Shown here: piece by piece, positions 59,812 to 64,000 of the stretch
Numbering within the stretch: position 1 is the stretch's first letter
Layout of the letters: each line of letters starts with the position of its first letter
Source of the DNA: Nannocystis sp.
GTDB lineage: Bacteria; Myxococcota_A; Polyangia; Nannocystales; Nannocystaceae
Length of the DNA: 64,000 nt
Assembly: GCF_016714285.1 (NCBI RefSeq)
Contig: NZ_JADJNN010000002.1
Coordinates: forward strand, 85,001-149,000
Direction of reading: 5' to 3'
Program-made: the position numbers and the translations under genes
The notes under the pieces: generated by a model
Told to the model about the DNA's origin: nothing
Database searches by the model: none
What the model saw: the letters and a program-made list of their open reading frames with translations, nothing else

Positions 59812-60564
59812 ATGGCGCTTGGCAAGTTGAACGTGTTCATCGCAGGGGGCTTCTTGCTCGGGGTCGGCATCGTTGCATGTGCGCCCACCGAGGACGCGGG
59901 CGATTGCTCGGCCACCGCTCCCTGTCCCAACCGCGGCGAGGTCTGCGACATGGTGCTGTTTCAGTGCGTCGCAGAGGATCTGGACGTCGACTCGACGAGC
60001 GACAAGCCGGCGCCGACGAGCTTCACCGACGTCGCCCTGCCCTTCTTCCGCGGCAAGGTCTGCATGCCAACGCGGATCCAGCCTGGTGACACGATCCCGG
60101 TGAAGGTCTCGCCGTGCCTGAACCCATGCCTCATGGACCCCCAGGGCAACCCGGGCGGCTACACCTTCAAGAAGCAGTACACCTGCTCCGGCTCTTACTG
60201 CGAGGCGGCGGTCATCCAGATCTACGGCAAGGCCGCCGGCTCGGGCTGCGCCGCCGATGCCTTCGGCAAGTTCGACAAGGCCCAGTGCTTCTACAAGGAA
60301 GACATCAGCGCCAGCGCCGGACCCTTCATCATCAACGGTGACAAGATCCGCGGCAACGCCTCGATCGAGATCCCCTTCCTCACCAACGATGACGCCGCAG
60401 AGATCCGCGACGGCGCCAGCGTCGACACGGTCTGGAGCCTCATCAAGCAGTACCCGCAGTCCGATGAGCGGGTGTTCTCGGTCTCGATGGACGGCGCCAA
60501 CCCGGCCGCCCCCGCCGACTGCAGCGACGAGAGCAAGTGCGACTGCCGGGAGATCGGCTTCTGA
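59812..60564 (+). CDS. lipoprotein, Cys-rich
   Basis: A 250-residue protein starting MALGKLNVFIAGGFLLGVGIVAC (lipobox IVAC). Paired Cys: DCSATAPCPNRGEVCDMVLFQC; then KVCMPTRIQPGD, VSPCLNPCLMD and YTCSGSYCEAA. No family recognised. The last 28 bases overlap the start of the patatin gene. Confidence 0.7.
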   Translation: MALGKLNVFIAGGFLLGVGIVACAPTEDAGDCSATAPCPNRGEVCDMVLFQCVAEDLDVDSTSDKPAPTSFTDVALPFFRGKVCMPTRIQPGDTIPVKVSPCLNPCLMDPQGNPGGYTFKKQYTCSGSYCEAAVIQIYGKAAGSGCAADAFGKFDKAQCFYKEDISASAGPFIINGDKIRGNASIEIPFLTNDDAAEIRDGASVDTVWSLIKQYPQSDERVFSVSMDGANPAAPADCSDESKCDCREIGF

Positions 60565-61817
60565 GCGACCCCGAGGAGCCCGAGCTCGAAGCCGCTGAGA
60601 CACCCCGCGGCGCTCGCCCGAAGATCGGCCTCGTGCTGTCCGGCGGCGGCGCGCGCGGGGCCTATGAGGTCGGCGTCCTCCGCTACATCCGCGAGCGCCT
60701 CAAGGGCGACAACCGCATCGACATCATCACCGGCAGCAGCATCGGCGCGGTCAATGGCGCCTACATCGCCGCGACCGCCGACCGCCCCAAGGCCCAGGGC
60801 CGCCTGCTCGCCCGCGTGTGGTCCGAGCTCGACCTCGACGAGGTCTGCAAGTTCGGCTGGTCGCAGATGCGAGCCCTGCCGCAGGTGCTGTTCGGCAAGA
60901 TCCGCAACCAGAGCAGCCACGGCGCCCAGCTCGGCGGCCTCGTCGACCCACGCGCGATGGAGGCCCTGGTACGCACGCGTCTGCCCTGGGCGGGCATCAC
61001 CGAGAACCTGCACCGCGGCCACCTCTCGGCGATCTCCTGCACCGCTACCGAGGTCGCAACCGGCAACGTCACGATCTTCGTGCAGACCGCGAGCGGCACC
61101 CTGCCGCCGCACTGGCCCTCGGCGCTGCGTCAGAGCGTCGTGCTCACCCCGATCAACGCGGCCCACACCCTCGCCTCCGGGGCGATCCCCGTGCTGTTCC
61201 CGGCGGTGCGGGTCGGCGACCAGCTGTTCGCCGACGGCGGCCTGCGCCAGAACACGCCCTTGCGCCCCGCGATGCGCCTCGGCGCGACCCGCCTGCTGAT
61301 CATCGGCCTGCGCCACAAGCCCGACGCCGGCGAGTTCCGCCAGATCCGCGAGGAGGCCGAGTCCGCCTTCCCGAGCGCGATGTTCATGCTCGGCAAGGTG
61401 CTCAACGTGCTGCTGCTCGAGAAGGTAGAGAACGACCTCGAGCGGATCCAGCGCATGAACCAGATCCTCGCCGCGGGCTCGGAGGAGTTCGGCCCCGACT
61501 TCGCCACCCGCCTCGCTGGCGCGATGCACAAGGACAAGTCCACCCCCTACTCGCACGTCCACACCGTGCTCATCCGCCCGAGCCAGGACCTCGGCCGCGT
61601 CGCCTTCGAGACGGTCCAGCGCACCGGCCTCTCCCGCTACTCCGGCGTCATCGCGCGATGGATCCGCTGGGCCGTGCAAGCCGACGGCGCCCGCCAGGAG
61701 AGCGACCTCGCCAGCTACCTCCTGTTCGACCGCGACTACGTCCAGCGCCTCATCGACCTCGGCTACGCCGACGCCGCCCGTCACCACGCCGAGCTGATGT
61801 CGCTGTTCGACCGCTGA
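60537..61817 (+). CDS. patatin-like phospholipase
   Basis: A 426-residue lipase. Oxyanion/glycine motif SGGGARGAYEVGVL (about 35-48), nucleophile GSSIG (Ser68) and the DGG dyad Asp in FADGGLRQNTP (about 230). No signal peptide, so it would act in the cytoplasm or at the inner leaflet. The C-terminal half (about 280-426) is helical and unassigned. Start GTG 60537 overlaps the preceding gene; the open frame begins there, and no ATG is nearby. Confidence 0.88.
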   Translation: MRLPGDRLLSDPEEPELEAAETPRGARPKIGLVLSGGGARGAYEVGVLRYIRERLKGDNRIDIITGSSIGAVNGAYIAATADRPKAQGRLLARVWSELDLDEVCKFGWSQMRALPQVLFGKIRNQSSHGAQLGGLVDPRAMEALVRTRLPWAGITENLHRGHLSAISCTATEVATGNVTIFVQTASGTLPPHWPSALRQSVVLTPINAAHTLASGAIPVLFPAVRVGDQLFADGGLRQNTPLRPAMRLGATRLLIIGLRHKPDAGEFRQIREEAESAFPSAMFMLGKVLNVLLLEKVENDLERIQRMNQILAAGSEEFGPDFATRLAGAMHKDKSTPYSHVHTVLIRPSQDLGRVAFETVQRTGLSRYSGVIARWIRWAVQADGARQESDLASYLLFDRDYVQRLIDLGYADAARHHAELMSLFDR

Positions 61818-61876
61818 CGCCCGGTCTCTGCGCCCGGTTTCTGCGCCCGGCCTCTGCGCCCGGTTTCTGCGCCCGC
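61818..61876. repeat. 13-bp tandem repeat
   Basis: CGCCCGG occurs at 61818, 61831, 61844 and 61857, each followed by (T/C)(C/T)CTG or TTTCTG, and a fifth partial copy starts at 61870. The 13-bp units fill the gap between the patatin stop and the stop of the converging gene. Confidence 0.8.
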
Positions 61877-61886
61877 TGACATCCAG

Positions 61887-62336
61887 CTACTTCGCCTTCT
61901 TCGCCTTCGCCTTTTCCTTCTTCTCCGCCTTCGCCTTCGCAGCGTCCTCGGCCTTGATATACGACTCGATCTGCTGGGTCGCCGCGCACTGACACAGCGT
62001 CGCCCCGCCGAACAGGTCCATGCACGCCGCCGCCAGGTAGCGCAGCGTGCTGTCGGGGCAGAAGTGGCCGAGGATGCCAGAGCACAGCGCGGCCTTGGCG
62101 GGGTCCTTGTCCTGACACTTGCACTGCTTCGGGTCGCTCAGGCAGCCGTCGCGCTCGAACCTCACCGGCCCGGGGTTGGTCGCCCTGTCCTTGGCCGCCT
62201 GCGCGGTGGTCCGCGCCTGCTGGAAGACACCATCGTCGGTGGCGGCGACCTGCGGCTCACCCGCATGAGCTGTCCCAAAAGCCAGGCCGACAAGGAGCGC
62301 GGGCACGATCATGCGAGGGGCGCGGAGCAGGAGCAT
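61887..62336 (-). CDS. secreted small Cys-rich protein with Lys/Ala tail
   Basis: A 149-residue protein: MLLLRAPRMIVPALLVGLAFGTAHA signal peptide. The mature part has Cys pairs (GCLSDPKQCKCQDKD, ALCSGILGHFCPD, AACMDLFGGATLCQCAAT) and ends in a highly charged Lys/Ala/Glu tail (KAKAEKKEKAKAKKAK). ATG 62336 was chosen over a long open frame upstream that would run across the dapD start. No family recognised. Confidence 0.65.
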   Translation of the reverse strand: MLLLRAPRMIVPALLVGLAFGTAHAGEPQVAATDDGVFQQARTTAQAAKDRATNPGPVRFERDGCLSDPKQCKCQDKDPAKAALCSGILGHFCPDSTLRYLAAACMDLFGGATLCQCAATQQIESYIKAEDAAKAKAEKKEKAKAKKAK

Positions 62337-62430
62337 GGGACCTCGGCGGCGACGATAGCCCAGCCCTGACCCCGGACGCCACACCTCAGCGCGCTTGCGC
62401 GAGCGCGCTCGCCTGTGCGATGCCCTCGCC

Positions 62431-63273
<843 letters not shown>

Positions 63274-63456
63274 CCTCACAGCCCAGACCCCTCCAGGCGC
63301 ATCTACAGGTACATTTGGGCCACATCTGAGGCGCATCCGGCGCGCCAGCAACCACTCACCCCACCCCCCTCGGACTACCAGCAGATCGTGTAGGCTGGAA
63401 CGCGGACGCCGCCCTGGCCGTGACAACCGGGCGCCGGCAACTATCCTGGGGAGTCG

Positions 63457-64000
63457 ATGAACCGTCTGCGGCCGACAAAGGGGCGACGCCCCGCCGGGAA
63501 CCAACGCCGCCTCCGCTTCGACGAGCGCGGGGCCGATGAGCCCGGTCGCGACTTCAGCCCGCGCCCCGAGGTCGAGACCCGCAACCTCCCCGCCGTGCGC
63601 CGCGGCGCCGTCGGCTGGGACCACTCCGTCAGCCCCGAACCCGCACCTGGCTACCGCAGCGCTGGCGAGGCCGAGTCACCGCTCGCCGCCCGCATCCTCG
63701 CCCTGCTCTCCGACCCGCGCATCGACTTCCTCACCGTCAGCTCGGCCGCCGACGCCCTCGGCCACCCGCGTCAGGACATCGAGACCACCCTCGAGGCGAT
63801 GCGCCAGGCCGGCATCGTGCTCGCGATCGGCGGCGGCGCGGTCACTCGCTACGGCGTCACCCCCGAGTACAAGGCCGAGCTCGAGGCCGAGTTCCGCAAC
63901 GCCGCCGCCGAGCTCGGCGAGCACGCGATGCTCGCCCGCCTCTCCAGCGAGACGGCGCTCGCCCCCTTCGAGGACGAGGAACCGCGGCTCCCGGCCACTG
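63457..64000 (+). CDS. winged-helix-like protein (truncated by window end)
   Basis: ATG 63457 begins MNRLRPTKGRRPAGNQRRLR, a basic N-terminus, then a disordered Pro/Glu stretch. From about residue 75 (LAARILALLSDPRIDFLTV) the sequence has a winged-helix plan: SSAADALGHPRQDIETTLEAMRQAGIVLA, then the wing AIGGGAVTRYGVT and a final helix. About 181 residues are present with no stop before the edge. Probably a regulator or DNA-binding helper; class uncertain. Confidence 0.55.
   Translation, partial: MNRLRPTKGRRPAGNQRRLRFDERGADEPGRDFSPRPEVETRNLPAVRRGAVGWDHSVSPEPAPGYRSAGEAESPLAARILALLSDPRIDFLTVSSAADALGHPRQDIETTLEAMRQAGIVLAIGGGAVTRYGVTPEYKAELEAEFRNAAAELGEHAMLARLSSETALAPFEDEEPRLPAT

Overview
The window looks like chromosome from a myxobacterium, most likely of the Nannocystis/Enhygromyxa type (Nannocystaceae, Myxococcota). 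The grounds are very high GC with strongly GC-ending codons, many lipoproteins with Thr/Pro/Ser/Asp stalks (TDPTNGSS-like, TTDTPT-like), a FG-GAP protein ending in a Cys pair, a hydrophobic helix and a poly-Arg tail (MYXO-CTERM-like), a putative metal-binding motif CDDIDNDCDDQID, and a long Ser/Thr kinase fused to TPRs. The genus assignment is inference.

Layout. 1-340: a triple tandem promoter and leader of an rRNA-type operon transcribed leftward out of the window. 440-7923: EamA transporter, speD (S-adenosylmethionine decarboxylase) and two tandem HTTM-domain membrane proteins. 8000-12900: envelope/lipoprotein genes, a frameshifted YkgJ-like protein and a seven-copy 22-bp repeat. 13015-18436: a retropepsin-like lipoprotein, hutF (histidine catabolism) and unknown genes. 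18447-20766: a transposase-like remnant and asnS. 20826-25391: queE with its 3' end tandemly repeated, hemJ, a cyaY frataxin homologue, folK and tRNA-Val. 25478-33781: a lipoprotein, then a four-gene leftward block of TonB-dependent receptor, PstS-like binding protein, histidine kinase and response regulator, preceded by a frameshifted hemF. 33894-43170: Ser/Thr kinase-TPR, an RsmC/RlmG-like methyltransferase, and a SWIM/SNF2 helicase overlapping a FAD oxidoreductase. 43229-49972: lipoprotein, FG-GAP protein, FHA protein, divergent polysaccharide deacetylase and a CtpA-type protease. 50062-54943: nrdJ (class II ribonucleotide reductase, frameshifted) with two NrdR-box-like sites upstream, and a small wHTH-like protein. 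54966-64000: RND/MMPL exporter, SGNH protein, monothiol glutaredoxin, lipoproteins, patatin phospholipase, dapD and a truncated wHTH-like gene.

Three things stand out. (1) The TonB receptor, periplasmic binding protein, sensor kinase and regulator are tightly packed (3 bp apart, a 4-bp overlap, 8 bp apart), suggesting one ligand uptake-and-sensing unit. (2) A family of short palindromic sequences with the core CCTGTCC...GGACAG or GACATGTCC recurs across the window. It forms tandem arrays between convergent genes and also supplies start codons, stop codons and internal peptides of proteins. (3) At least eleven single-base reading-frame breaks fall in otherwise conserved genes (nrdJ, hemF, YkgJ-like, FG-GAP, a small membrane protein). 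Six lie within 0.9 kb of nrdJ, which looks more like sequence error than decay.
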